Part shown: one piece after another, positions 45,598 to 56,975 of the stretch | Position numbering within the stretch: the first letter of the stretch is position 1 | How the letters are laid out: the number at the start of each line of letters is the position of its first letter | From: Pyricularia pennisetigena | Taxonomy: Eukaryota; Ascomycota; Sordariomycetes; Magnaporthales; Pyriculariaceae | Direction of reading: 5' to 3' | Assembly: GCF_004337985.1 (NCBI RefSeq) | Contig: NC_043743.1 | Coordinates: 2,084,909-2,148,908 of the forward strand | Length of the DNA stretch: 64,000 bases | The notes under the pieces: model-generated | What the model was told of the DNA's origin: nothing | Seen by the model: only the letters and a program-made list of their open reading frames with translations | Database searches by the model: none | Made by a program: the position numbers and the translations under genes

Positions 45598-47426
45598 CCG
45601 CCTGACGACAGGTCTTATATATCTCGTGTGCTGCTTTGTCCGATCCAAATCCCACGACCTCTTTCCACACCAAGTACTGGCATTACCAGTTGGCCGCCCT
45701 TGTCGATGCGAATGGATGGTAGGGCTAAATTAAGCTCTGTAGTGAAACGAACAAAGATATTTGGCGCCGGTTGTAAAAAACCAATAAAGACGCGATGCAC
45801 CTGTTTGCGAAACCACTCGCCGAATGTTGATGAAGTACCCCCGGAAATGGTTGGGTCATCAAAGAGAAAAATCAACTTGTTGAGTCAACGGTCGCGAAGA
45901 TTTAGCGACTGCGCTCTTGCATTGGAGGTTGGAGTCAAATGCTGGTTTGTTGGTTAACCACGTTTGTTCGTCAGATCAACTTCAATTCTGCTCGACTTTA
46001 GCGCGGGCTCAATTTGCGATCATGACTGTACGAACGCAAGGAATCCATCCTTCGACTCTCGTTTAGGCCCGGCGTATCGGTAACCTCAGCCGCCCAGGTT
46101 TTGGGGCTACAGACATGGCAAGGCAGGCGACAGTTTGCTTTACGGAGTGAAGGTGATGGTGGACAATGTAGTGTACTAGAGGCAGCTATCTCATTGGTAG
46201 CATCCAAGCACCTGCATCTACCTAGAGTGAGCTAAGCCCAGAGGCGCAGGCATTCAATGACCACCAACAGAAGCGGGGCAGGGTAGGTTTGGGAATTTAC
46301 CCGCAGCATCGGGTCATTTACTTCTCTTGGCTTCTAGATCCAGCCGTTATGTAGAATTATGTTCAGTGGCTGTGTATCATCTTCCCTCTGATACCAAACA
46401 CATCTTACATCGCCTGCTCAAGGCTATGCATTTTGGCAGATTTTTATCATATTTTTGTAGAAGAGGTGTAAAAATACATCAAAGTCGATACATGTTTGAC
46501 GAATTGGTATATAAACTACAGGCTCCGAGACTACTTTCTCAAGGGGCCTTTGGCTTGAATACTAGGTGACCTGTCTGAAGCCCTTTCATGTAATGAAAAA
46601 TATTGAAGCTGGATGCTGGGACAAGTCGATAGTAAGGCTAAGTTGTCATCTCCATCTATGACCCTACGCCACGCGGTACAAGTCAGTCAAGCCAAGACAG
46701 TTGAAGCTATGTTTTCTTCATGTCAAGATCAACATCCTGACAACTGTTTATTCCTTGCCTAAACTGCCTTCCACTTCCTGTCAAGCAGTTCGCTACTCAC
46801 CGCAACTGCCAACTTGCGTCCTGGAATTACCTACATAGAGGAGAGTATCATTCTCGCCTGTAACAAAAGGGGATACTCAAAACAAGAAAAAAGAAAAAAA
46901 AAAGCAAAAAGAAAACTGGCAAAGTAACCCCGGGATTCCAAAGCAATTTTGACAACAAAATCCAGTATGTCGTGAAAGAAAACCAATATAATCCGTTCCT
47001 AATGCCCCATTAACTCCTATGTAAGCAATTGAGTGGCGAATGTCAATAAAACGTGAAAACGAGGCAGGTATATCCCAGTGATGACCCAAGACCAAAATGT
47101 CGAGGACAAGGCCGAGCGTCGCGGAGAACCCCAGTGAACAAGAGCTTTCCTGCTGTCGCTGTATCTTCTGCTTCAGGGCGCTTTCGGAAAATAAAAGTCC
47201 GCAAGAACGTCACTATCCTGCCGTTGCAGGTTCGGAACGTCCAGTTCCTGATGGAAGCTCGCTTGACGGTCTAGCAGCCGGCCGGTATAGGAAGTTATCG
47301 AGATGCCTGCCCCTATGGTGCAGAGAACCTTAACAGCAGAGACCACGACAGGGATAGTGACGTAACACTCGGCTTCGTTTTGACTCTCGGATCTGATGAG
47401 CCTGACACCGACGAAATGTTTGGCCA
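45598..47426. other. Intergenic region, no gene supported
   Basis: Contains the promoter of the deaminase-like gene (right of 45597) and the 3' flank of the E2 gene. Small frames such as 46998-47274 have no family signature. Confidence 0.6.
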
Positions 47427-48641
47427 CTACACGTCGTCCATAGTGCCGGCGGGCTCCTCATCTTCGTCGCCGAAGCTGGCCACAGATGACATGTCGCTGT
47501 CATCCTCGCTTTCATTTCCTGCATCGGCTGCAGCCTCCTTGCTTGCATATCTTTGCACGTACTCTATTTGCAGAATTAGTGCATATGAAACAGTAATATC
47601 GGTTATCAAGGCTTAAATGAGCTGACCTTTAACCTTGGCTTCGTACGACTTTGGCTCCCTAAGCATCAGTGCAGCCGCTTCACCGTTCAACGGGTCGGTC
47701 GGGTTCGGATACCGGAGCAGCTGTGGCAGGAACACCTCAAAGATGTTGATCATGTCGAACATGGGCGACCATGTTTGGTTTATCACATCCAGACATACCG
47801 AGCCAGACCTAGTTTGACGGCACTAAGCGTCAGCCATTAAGTCCACCACTTGCACCAAGTCAACAAAGTGCGTATGGGCTACGTACAGCTCGTCGATATT
47901 TGGGTGGAAGATCCTATTGACGAATCCGATGCTGGGCGACTTGTATGGGTACTGATCTGGTAGCTCCACGTGAACTTTCCAGGTTCCGCCTTCAAAGGGT
48001 GCTGAGTTCCAAGATCGAACCACGTTAGCCCTACTTTTCGAACCAATCCGCCGTCGGTATAAGACTATGGAGCCTGGTGTAGCCTTTATTGGCACAGGGA
48101 AACTAACTCTCTTCCGGACCCTTGAACACAACGTAGAATTCTTGCCTGTCATAGTGATGCTGTTTAGTCTCGTCGTCCGTCTCATAAAGAATTTTCGTGA
48201 GCGACAGGAGGAAGGGCTCGCGCAGGGGCGTTGTATCGTAATCCGATGGGAATGGTTAAGGCGCCACGCTTACACTACAGGAAGTGACATGCATGTTAGC
48301 TGCAGCATCTTGACGCGGGGCTATCAAGTAAATGCAGAGTTTAAGATTCCCTTAGATGTAATACATACTGTTGTCGTTGACCAGGGTAACCTCATAGTCA
48401 CTCATCATCCTTTCAACCTGTTAGCTACTTGGATATGAGGGCTTCTTCGGGACCTCTTCTCACATCCTATAGTGGAAAGACATTTGTTAGCTTGGTATCC
48501 CTCACAAACAACGGAGGCGAGAAAGCACCAACTTCATGACCTATAGAGCCAAAGAATATTGTCAGCAACCGAGTTCCTCATCAGCGTTGTTGGTTCCGGT
48601 GCACTTACATCCGTCTCGATCCTCCTCCGTGGACTACTCAT
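47427..48641 (-). CDS. ubc8: Ubiquitin-conjugating enzyme E2, UBC8/UBE2H family
   Basis: Six exons: 48641-48609, 48417-48365, 48145-48108, 48001-47887, 47808-47627, 47563-47427; 185 residues. Transfers ubiquitin from E1 to substrates. Yeast Ubc8 works with the GID E3 in glucose-induced degradation of gluconeogenic enzymes. Starts [11 protein letters not shown]. The core has [30 protein letters not shown] and the active-site Cys in [17 protein letters not shown], followed by [13 protein letters not shown] and an acidic Ser/Asp/Glu tail as in Ubc8. Frames agree at every join. The second intron (48364-48146, 219 bases) has a weak GTATTA donor; the stronger-looking GTATGT three bases upstream would break the frame. 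Donor three is GTTAGT. Very small exons made this gene hard to see. Confidence 0.93.
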
Positions 48642-50405
48642 CTTGGCTGGTTGTCTGTTCGCTGTCCGATCGACGGTTCCGTCGTGCTCGCCTTAGGCTG
48701 GAAGAATGTCTTGATTAGGTGTCGCGGGTGGTCGCTGCACCAGCCGTATTGACCGGGTCGTTGGGGTAATTTATGTGGTTTTATAGTCCAGGTCACACAC
48801 GAGCCGGAACGAACAGTCTGGATCGTTTGTCGGAGCGACGCACAGCAAGCAGCGGTCTGGTTTGTTGCGAGTTAGTGTCGGTGTCGATACGCAACCAACA
48901 AAAAAAGGCGCAAGATTGCTGTCGTTCCAGAGGGTTCGCTTGGAAAGTGGACAAAGAGGTACTTGGCTGTTGGGTGAAAAACCGGGGGTTTAAGAAGAGT
49001 TGCCGTTGTGCACGCAACGGTTTGGGCAGATGTCGTCAGTTAGGCAGATGGCTCATGCAGGGCGGGGAGTTGGGGCCTGACGAGACGCGGGCTGCTCCAT
49101 GTCATTGACGGGGATCATGAATGTAACCCACCCACCCCCTCGATAAGGCTAGAACTGGCAAGCCAATTTATATCCGATAAGAGTAAGAGAGCAATCAGCA
49201 AAGCAGTTCGCCGCGCCCCCGCCCGAAGCACTAGGCTAAAAGTCACGAGACGCCAGAGTTTCTTCAGGTTAAAACATGTTTGTTTGTTTGTTCGAATCAG
49301 CTGGCCAGGCTTCTTCCACCAAGCAGGTTAGGCGCAATTGCTTTGTTGTGCAACGCTACAGATGTGCGCATCGCGAGAAAGCTTGCCGAATCGATTGGTG
49401 GCGCCAGCCTAGGAAGGGAGCAACTGACAAGTGTTCGTCCTACTGTCACTGCACTTGACGACTAAATGGATCGGACCATACTTCTGGAAGACTACGGCAT
49501 GGTTAGTAGGCTTTGACTAGTTTAGGTACGTAAAATCGGTGAGCGAGATCTCTTCTCGAGACCTACGGCCCCCTGATTCACCCCTGATGTACAGTAGCTA
49601 CTATTCTAGCTGTAACAGAGCACTGTCAGATTCAAAGCGACCACAAACAGTCGTCCAACACGGCAGGACGCTGTATGTGTACACCATAAACACACTACTT
49701 TTCAGTATCAATTAACGCAATGAACGGAAAAGGCATAACTGCTGATGTGGCCATGCCGCCATGGTATCGCTGGTCGCATAGTCAACGGTGAATAAGCGGA
49801 GTCCACCTGACTCTGACCACCCACCGGGATGGGGTCCAAGAAGATCCGATCTTCAGGCACTTGCCGTCCGTCCAGTTTCGAGCCTCGGCTCTTGCGGTAT
49901 TACTCACTCATCTTCAAAACACCCAAGTGGAAATTTGTCACGTGACCGCCTTGTCCAAGCGGTTGACAAACAAAAAGGGTCTACAAGTCACTCCCCAGCA
50001 CAGGAAGTACGAGCCGGGTACCTTTCCGCATGCTCAAAACCCCTGTCCGAGCCATTGCTGGTTCAGTCCGGGATTAGAAAAAACACCAGAATTTTGAGAG
50101 ATGTTCCCCAATGTACGCGTGCAAAAATCATCATGACCTTAGTTATTAAAGAACGAAATGTGGCCGAGCCCCAGAAAATTTCCTGTCATGTATTTCTCTT
50201 CTTCTGTTCCAATCTCCCGTCACTCATAATCAAATTTGAGAGCAGGAAAAGTTGGGTTGCAATTTGAAAGCGAATTACGTTTACACACAGCAACCAAGAG
50301 GTATTCCTTTTTTGTGCATCTGTACTCTGGAGCACGTGCTTTTCTCCAAGTACACGGTACATCCCACCACTGCAATTGGTGCACGTGACCCCAAGTACTA
50401 TAAAC
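48642..50405. other. Divergent promoter region, ubc8 / panB
   Basis: Separates two divergently transcribed genes. No coding frame with family signature on either strand. TATAAA at 50399-50404 abuts the first panB ATG. Confidence 0.6.
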
Positions 50406-51610
50406 ATGCACCCGCCCGCAGCCACAAAGGCCCTGGCCCGGTCGTGTACTTCAGTGGCTTCCGCATTGGGGGTCAAGGGTCGCGCGATCAACTTGCTCAG
50501 GACACAACAGCCATGCCGCGCTTTGAGCAGCATCGCAGCGTCGCCGGCAAGATATTCGATCCGCCCAGCCCAGGCGTCTACTGCGACCTCACAGCACCCG
50601 CAGCAGCGGCAACAATGCAGACATAGCTCGCATTCCCCAATGGGCACACCTATTGCCAACCAGCGCAAGAAGGTAACCCTCGGCACCCTGCGTTCCCTAT
50701 ATAAAAAAGGGGAACCAATCACCGTCATGACGGCGCATGACTTTCCCAGCGCCCATGTCGCCGATGCTGCCGGCATGGACATCATCCTCGTGGGCGACAG
50801 CCTGGCCATGGTCGCCCTTGGTATGCAGGATACCAGCGAGGTCGTGTTGGAGGAGATGTTGCTGCACTGCCGGTCAGTCGCAAGGGCCACAAAATCCGCT
50901 TTCACCGTAAGTCGACCCCATTCCCTACTTCTTGCATGTACCACCTACCCAACCCTGGCATTCCCCATGCTAACATTTAAACCAAGATTGGTGACCTTCC
51001 TATGGGATCCTACGAGGTTTCCCCAGAACAGGCCCTTCAGACAGCTATCCGCTTTGTCAAGGAAGGCCGGGTGCAGGGCATCAAGATCGAAGGCGGCCGG
51101 GAGATGGCGCCGACAATTCGCAAAATCACGGGCGCTGGCATTCCCGTCCTGGGCCACATTGGGTTGACTCCCCAGCGCCAACACTCGCTCGGTGGATTCC
51201 GAGTGCAAGGCAAAACATCTGCTGCAGCCCAATCTCTTCTGCAAGATGCCCTAGCAGTTCAGGAAGCCGGGTGCTTTGCCACAGTCGTCGAAGCCGTCCC
51301 CGCCGAGGTTTCCTCCCTTTTGACCAAGAAGCTGTCCATTCCGACGATTGGTATCGGTGCGGGCAATGGCTGCTCCGGACAGGTCCTGGTGCAGATCGAC
51401 ATGACGGGCAACTTCCCGCCCGGCCGTTCCCTGCCAAAGTTCGTCAAGAAGTATGGAGACGTTTGGGGAGAGTCAATGAGGGCGATTGAGGCTTATCGAG
51501 ATGAGGTCAAGAGCAGAGCCTATCCTGGCCCTGAGCATACGTATCCGATGCCAAGCGAGGAGCTTGCTGCGTTTAAAGCCGCGATTGAGGGCGAGCAGAG
51601 TTTGGAATAG
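50406..51610 (+). CDS. panB: 3-methyl-2-oxobutanoate hydroxymethyltransferase (ketopantoate synthase)
   Basis: Two exons, 50406-50906 and 50987-51610 (intron GTAAGT...CCAAG with a GCTAAC branch point), 374 residues. Transfers a hydroxymethyl group from methylene-tetrahydrofolate to ketoisovalerate, the first committed step of pantothenate and CoA synthesis. The catalytic fold begins near residue 87: VTLGTLRSL, VMTAHDFPSAHVADAAGMD, ILVGDSLAMVALG (metal-binding Asp), GDLPMGSYE, IKIEGG (substrate Lys), GHIGLTPQ, VVEAVP (catalytic Glu) and IGIGAGNGCSGQVLV. The first 78 residues are rich in Arg, Ala and Ser and poor in acids, a likely mitochondrial presequence; yeast Ecm31 is mitochondrial. A second in-frame ATG at 50640 would give a form without it. 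The gene converges on atg12, with 275 bases between the stops. Confidence 0.95.
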
Positions 51611-51885
51611 ACAAGAGAGCGTTGCTGCGCATGATTACCTGTATAGCGTTGGAGTTGCGTGTTAGTACATAGGCGTTGTGCTTGCATGGAGCGGCATTCT
51701 TTAGATTTGCATACATTTAGCTTGTTTGGAGGCCATTTATAGGCCTCGAGGCACCAATCAGCCTGCATATAGTCGCTGGAAGGCAAGTATATAGGCATTT
51801 AATAGACCATCTGAGCAACTCTCGTCTTTTCATCAAGAGTGCTGCAAATGTTATAAACGTTCCCCGGCACTGCCGTAGAGATACA

Positions 51886-52529
51886 CTATCCAAAGGCAGG
51901 AGTCATGGAGTAAGATACGTTGAGTTGGCCGTTCGAATCTTTGAAGCACTGTTTGAGCACTCAAAGCAGGTCAGCAACCGATAACAGTTTCCCGGATCCA
52001 TCCTGCGTAGCCCGAATGTGTCACGGGCGAAGTAACTGACCCGGTGCAGATTCCCGACAATCTCGTCAAGGGCGGGTGCAAACGTCGAGTTGATGTACAG
52101 AAACACGCTCTCGCCATTGCCGACCTTGAGAGTACGGCGCAGGTACGCGACCACCGCCTCGAACCGCTGCGCAGCGCTGATCTTGCACAGCTCCTTCCTC
52201 AGCGCCGGCGCGCTGCCCCCGACCGGCTTGAAGCGCACCACGACCTTTTGATCAGCCGGAAACTCTCCCGCCGTCGCCAGCGCGGCTGTGGCGTCGCGCG
52301 GGAGCTGCGTCAGCATCACCGACGCCGACATGGTCAGTGGCAGGTCCGGAGACGGTGGAGACGCATCGTTGTCGTCGTCGGCGTCGGGCGCATCGTCGGG
52401 GATGGGAGTCGTAGATGAGGATGCGAGCGCTGCTGTTAATGAGGATGGCGCTAGCGGCGGTGTTGGCGTCGAGAGGGACGGGCGCCGTAGCTGAGGGTTC
52501 CGCGTGTAACGTGTCGGTGGCGAGGACAT
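51886..52529 (-). CDS. atg12: Ubiquitin-like autophagy protein ATG12
   Basis: Two exons, 52529-52041 and 51948-51886 (intron 52040-51949, GTCAGT...CAG), 183 residues. Atg12 is conjugated through its C-terminal Gly to Atg5; with Atg16 the conjugate acts as the E3 for Atg8 lipidation during autophagosome formation. The first 95 residues are Ser/Pro/Asp-rich and disordered, as in other fungal Atg12. The ubiquitin-like fold runs from [18 protein letters not shown] through [32 protein letters not shown] and [14 protein letters not shown]. The second exon is only 20 codons and supplies the last strand and the essential end MTPAFG. The usual Trp before the last Gly is Phe here. Without the splice, the first exon would read on into unrelated residues and lose the Gly. 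Confidence 0.94.
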
Positions 52530-53697
52530 TGTGAATGGGCGCTCAAGCAAGCACGGGCAAGCGTCGCATCCGGCTCGTTACCGATCCGTCAACAAATAAC
52601 GCCTCCCTCTTGACAGACGACCCGTGGGATGTTCAGCAACCAAAGTATCAAGGTAACCAAGCTGATGCGTAGAACGAAGGGGTTACATGAAGGCAAAAGG
52701 CTAGGCCAGACCAGACCTAGGGACTAGCGACAGCGCTACGCTATGAAGACTAAACCCCACTTCAGCGTTGGAGAAGCTTACCCCACATCGCGCGTCATTC
52801 CAAAGGACCGTAAGGCTAACCCCTACCATGGCAGAGTACTCTTGGGATAGAACCGGCGTTGCATCAGCACGAACAAACCTCACGCAAATCGCTGTTCTGC
52901 CCCCAGCTTGCTTCAAACAGAATCTTCATTGATAATTCTATATCATACAAGTTACTCTGACCTATGATATATATCCATCCTGCGTCCTTCCTTACTTCAT
53001 CTCCCAGAGCCACGGGAATGCCATAGGCTCTAATGAACATAATCTTCAAACAAGGTATCAGAGTACCTGGAACGAGCTTCCAATACGGTGCACCCATCAT
53101 AAGCAGTGCAAATCTTCTTGAGACCAGGATTTTCGATTCCGTTGGACTCTCGAGGAAAAAGCCTGTTGGGTTTTCCGATCGAGGGCAATGGTGATCTACT
53201 GAGGTAGGTCTGGACTGACAATGTGACAGACAGAGACCGTTCTATATGTGCTTCTGAAAAGTATTAAGAGTGGTTTTAAAACGCTTGCGCCCAAAATAAA
53301 GAGTGGAAGAATAAGATACTCCCGCCGCCTATGCATAAGTATGGATAAAAGACGCCATGCGTTGCGTTGAGTGTTGGCAAAAATAAAAAAGACCGAGTGC
53401 CAAAAAGTCAAGGGCTTGGAAAGCATGGGGAGGCAGCCGACAACCCCAAGAACCAGCCGAGAAGTGGAACGGTTATTTTGGTTGGATTGTCCGAGTCGCG
53501 CAAGGGTATCTGCGAAGGTGGCATGTGGTAAAAGCAGACGGGTGACTGAACAGCTTGTGTTGGATTCATAACTGGAGTGTTACTAGTCGCTAAGGCGGTA
53601 CTTCGGGGTGACGTGGATAGGGTCTGGCAGGCCAACGAACTAGAGTCGTATTTGAAGACTGGGGCAACAGAGTACCGCGAGTATAAGTCCTTGATTA
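52530..53697. other. Intergenic region, no gene supported
   Basis: Holds the atg12 promoter and the dbf4 3' flank. A minus-strand frame at 52864-53100 (78 codons) looks somewhat protein-like but has no recognised relative and no clear start or splice partners; it may be a relic. Confidence 0.5.
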
Positions 53698-55841
53698 TCA
53701 GTACTGGTCGTCGTTCTGCTCCACTGTCTCATCGCTGTATAGATGATGATGAGGAAGAGGCCGGCGCTCAAGCTGTTCGAGGAGACGATCCAGATCTTCC
53801 CAGTTTTCATCGTTTTCGGCGAATTTCCGGTGAGTGCGTGATTGGATATGCTATTATGGATTTGTTAGTTGATGAGAGCTAGGACGGCGGGCTGAGAAAG
53901 AATAAACCATACCTCTTCAAAGTCTGCAAATTTGTCCTGGCAGTTCTCACAATATCCAGGTTTCGGATCACGCTTCTTAGGCTTTGGCTGGAGCTTGGAG
54001 GGCACGCTATGGGTCCGTCTATGCTGAGTCTCCTCACCCTCGAAAATGAGCCGAGGGTTGCCTAAGCTGGTCGAACGACTGAGAGGGCCGCTGTCCACAC
54101 TCATTTCGGCGTGACGGCGAGAGCTGGGATCCTGAGAGACGGATCCACTCTTCGCCAGGACCTTGCGCTGCAGGCCCAGAACCTCCTTGCTCACACCCGA
54201 CTTGTTGCCAGCAATAGTCCCCGTAGTCGATGATATCATCTGGGATCGGATGGCAGATGTTATGTTGGAAGCCTGGAGCCCGGAAGCAACCGGTTCCCCT
54301 GCAAAAATCCGTGCAGGTCTCGAGCGGTTCGTGCTGATGAAGGCGTTCGACAGAGCATCCTCTTTGGACAGCTTGGTGCCTTGCGCAGAATCCATGAGAG
54401 CATTCCCACCAATCGTTGTTTTGGACGGAAACAGAATACGATTAGTAGAGACCTCGCTCATTTCTGCCAACGGTCTTTTTCCAGTAATGGGTTTCGGCCG
54501 GGAGATCTGTGTGGGCGGCTGAAGCTTTGGGGCAGAGCCCACGGCAGCATTCACAGCTGCTTGTCGAGCAACCTCACGCTCCTTTTTCGAGTGTTTTTCT
54601 TGATCATAGTCCTCAACAAAAGGACAACGCCCACTCCCTGATGCTCGGAACTGAGGCCAATCTCCCTTCATCTTGTCGGCAACCTTCGCATACTCGCGAG
54701 CCATGATTGGACGCTGCTTCTGCTCAATGTCATAGATATATATGAACGGACCCTTGAATATATGCATTTCCTTTGTCGATGCTGTTGGGTCGCGATCCGA
54801 GGGGCCACTGACGCGTTCCTTGTTCAACATTTGCAATGGGTTGCTCTGCTCCACCGTCTTGGTAGTACGTCCACCTTGTCCTATGGTAGCAGCACGATAA
54901 GGATCCGATTCTGTGAGCATATCGAGAATGCGCTGCATCTTTTCCAGCGACCAAATCTTCTTGCCCATGGTCAGGGCCCGCCCCAAAATATCATTTTGCT
55001 GGCGAGGCGCCTTAGGTCTCCGCACGACATCCTCTCCCAGCTGTATGGGAGGCCTTCTCCCTGCCGGATGCGTGTCAAACAATTTCCGCTTGGCGCAGTT
55101 CGAGTCAAGGTTTCGGCTCAAAAGCGACGGGTTTATGGTCTGAGGTTCTTGCTCGTCGCGGTCCGTTTTCGCGCTCAGGTCAGGCTTGGGCTTTTGGGAG
55201 GTCTGCGGCTGAGGGATAGGCCTGGTGGTAACGACATGGGAAATGCTGATCGAGAAGAACTTGTCCTCTCTCTGTAAATACTTATCAGCACATGACGTCT
55301 TCAGAATAGGGGCAGGGGCTACTTCGACAAAAGGGATCACACTTACAGCACCTAAAGCCGCAATCTGCCTCTCGATTTTGGGTAAAACCTCATGAGGAAG
55401 GTTGTCGAGGTAGAAGACATGCTTGACAAACTGCTGCTTCTGCGCTGCAGCCCATTTCTTAAAATCGTGCACATCCTCATCTGCCAATTGTGCCTTGACA
55501 TGTTGCTGTGAGGCTGCATCCCTATCCCTGTGTCCACCAACAGCCCGGCTTTGGGTGATGGTATGTGTTGTAGTTCTGGCCTTAACAGGCGACCGAGCAG
55601 TGACACGGTAGGTGGATGGGTTGCTTATCATCTGCTTCTTGGCTGGGGGTGGCTGCCCATAAAGCTCCTCCCGCTGATTGCTGGCATGTGAGCGTTTCAC
55701 GGGCTTGGGATGTGCGACCGCCATGGGCCTCATGGGCGAGTTAGCGGCATTAGGGTTGCTCGACAGAGGCACTCTAGACCGAGAAGACATGGCCGTCTGG
55801 TGAAATGACACCGGAGACGGGATCAGTGATACAGTTGCCAT
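53698..55841 (-). CDS. dbf4: DBF4-type regulatory subunit of the Cdc7 kinase
   Basis: Three exons, 55841-55347, 55271-53913 and 53850-53698; 668 residues. Dbf4 (NimO in Aspergillus, Dfp1/Him1 in fission yeast) binds and activates Cdc7/Hsk1, which phosphorylates the MCM helicase to fire replication origins. Motif N, a BRCT-like unit, spans about residues 125-190 (DFKKWAAAQKQQFVKHVFYL ... KFFSISISHVVTTRPIP). Motif M is KGPFIYIYDIEQKQRP (about 335-350). Motif C is a CCHH zinc finger: C606, C609, H619, H625 (YCENCQDKF ... HIQSRTHRKFA); the second intron (53912-53851) lies between the Cys and His pairs. The first intron (55346-55272, GTAAGT...TTTACAG) is 75 bases and stop-free, but removing it restores motif N. 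Basic, Pro-rich linkers carry nuclear-localisation-like patches (PPAKKQM). Confidence 0.93.
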
Positions 55842-56975
55842 AAAATCAACAGGACAAAGTCGGCATAGCCTGTGCCGCGCTGCCTTTCTTTTGACCTGGA
55901 TGACGACTGAACTGAACTGAATTGGCGAACCGTCGAAACCCGGGTTGCTCGTGACTCGTGGAAGCGGTAGGGAGGTAGTCGAGCTTGTCAGAAGAACCTG
56001 CTCGAGGGTTGTGGTGTGGAATATGCTGCGTGATGTATGTGGTGTTGAACCGAGAGATAGGAGCTAATTGTATTGGTCAGAGCGGGGGTTGCCTGCGTGT
56101 AGAGACAGACGCGACTTGGAAAACCCGCCGCCACACACACGCCCACACCAAAACACGCCCGCAAGAAACCACACGTAAAACGGTCAGCGTCGGGCCGCGT
56201 TGTGCATCGGATGTTAACGGTGAAAAACGGCAAATAAATTAAGCTTATGAGTTTCAATTGTGAGATGCAATCACACTGAAATGCCTTTTCCACCCGTCCG
56301 ACAGGTTGGTGGTGGGTTATCGGGGTTGTCAATGATGTGAAGCTGGTTCTTCGATCCGAGAGGGAGGATGTTTGAGCAACAGGAGAATTTGGCGCGACTC
56401 TAAGAAACTTTGGCGTGGGCTGGAAAGCTCGGGCCAGTTCTGCTCCCGCGTCTTGGTCGGTGCGGTGTGCTCTCATCATCGATCCACCTGCGTCAATAAT
56501 AACAGCCAGTTCAGGTAAGCCCATGTGGGGCCCAGCACAGTTTGGCAACGACCACAGAGCAACGGCGTCACGTCCGGGAACTTGGCTGTTGTTATTTTGA
56601 TTTCTCGGTCGGAATGGTGCCGATTTCGAGGGGCTACGACTGGCCGGTGTAACTTGGTATTTCAATTGACAGGTCTTTCTGGTTTATTGACAAACAAACA
56701 AAATAAAAAAGGGCAAGAATTGCACTGTGTTTTTCTCCTGAGAGGCAGTCAAAGCTGTAGTCACCTGCTTTGTTCCAGAGGCCGTGTGCAATTCATAATA
56801 GAGGCACATTTCACTTGACCGTAGCACAATTTCCAGAGCACGGGCCTATAAGCAACCGAGATGAGCGTGATTCAGAACACCAATCTAATGTTGAAAAAAA
56901 AAAAAAAAAAATAGTCTGTACTGGCATTGATTGGATCTCTTAAACATATTTCACGCCCACTTTAAAAAAGTCAAA
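55842..56975. other. Divergent promoter region, dbf4 / icp55
   Basis: About 1.1 kb between divergent starts. A 225-codon minus-strand frame (55988-56665) has no family signature and is treated as leader or promoter. A poly-A tract lies at 56894-56911. Confidence 0.6.

Noticed and set aside
45614..45621. TATATAAG upstream of the deaminase-like gene
   Set aside because: Only about 17 bases from the ATG, too close for a TATA box of this start; probably part of the leader.
50186..50944. 252-codon minus-strand frame opposite panB exon 1
   Set aside because: Antisense shadow of the panB coding sequence.
52864..53100. 78-codon protein-like minus-strand frame
   Set aside because: No relative recognised and no start or splice partners; kept only as a possible relic in the spacer note.
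55988..56665. 225-codon minus-strand frame between dbf4 and icp55
   Set aside because: Lies in a divergent promoter; low protein character, with no conserved motif.
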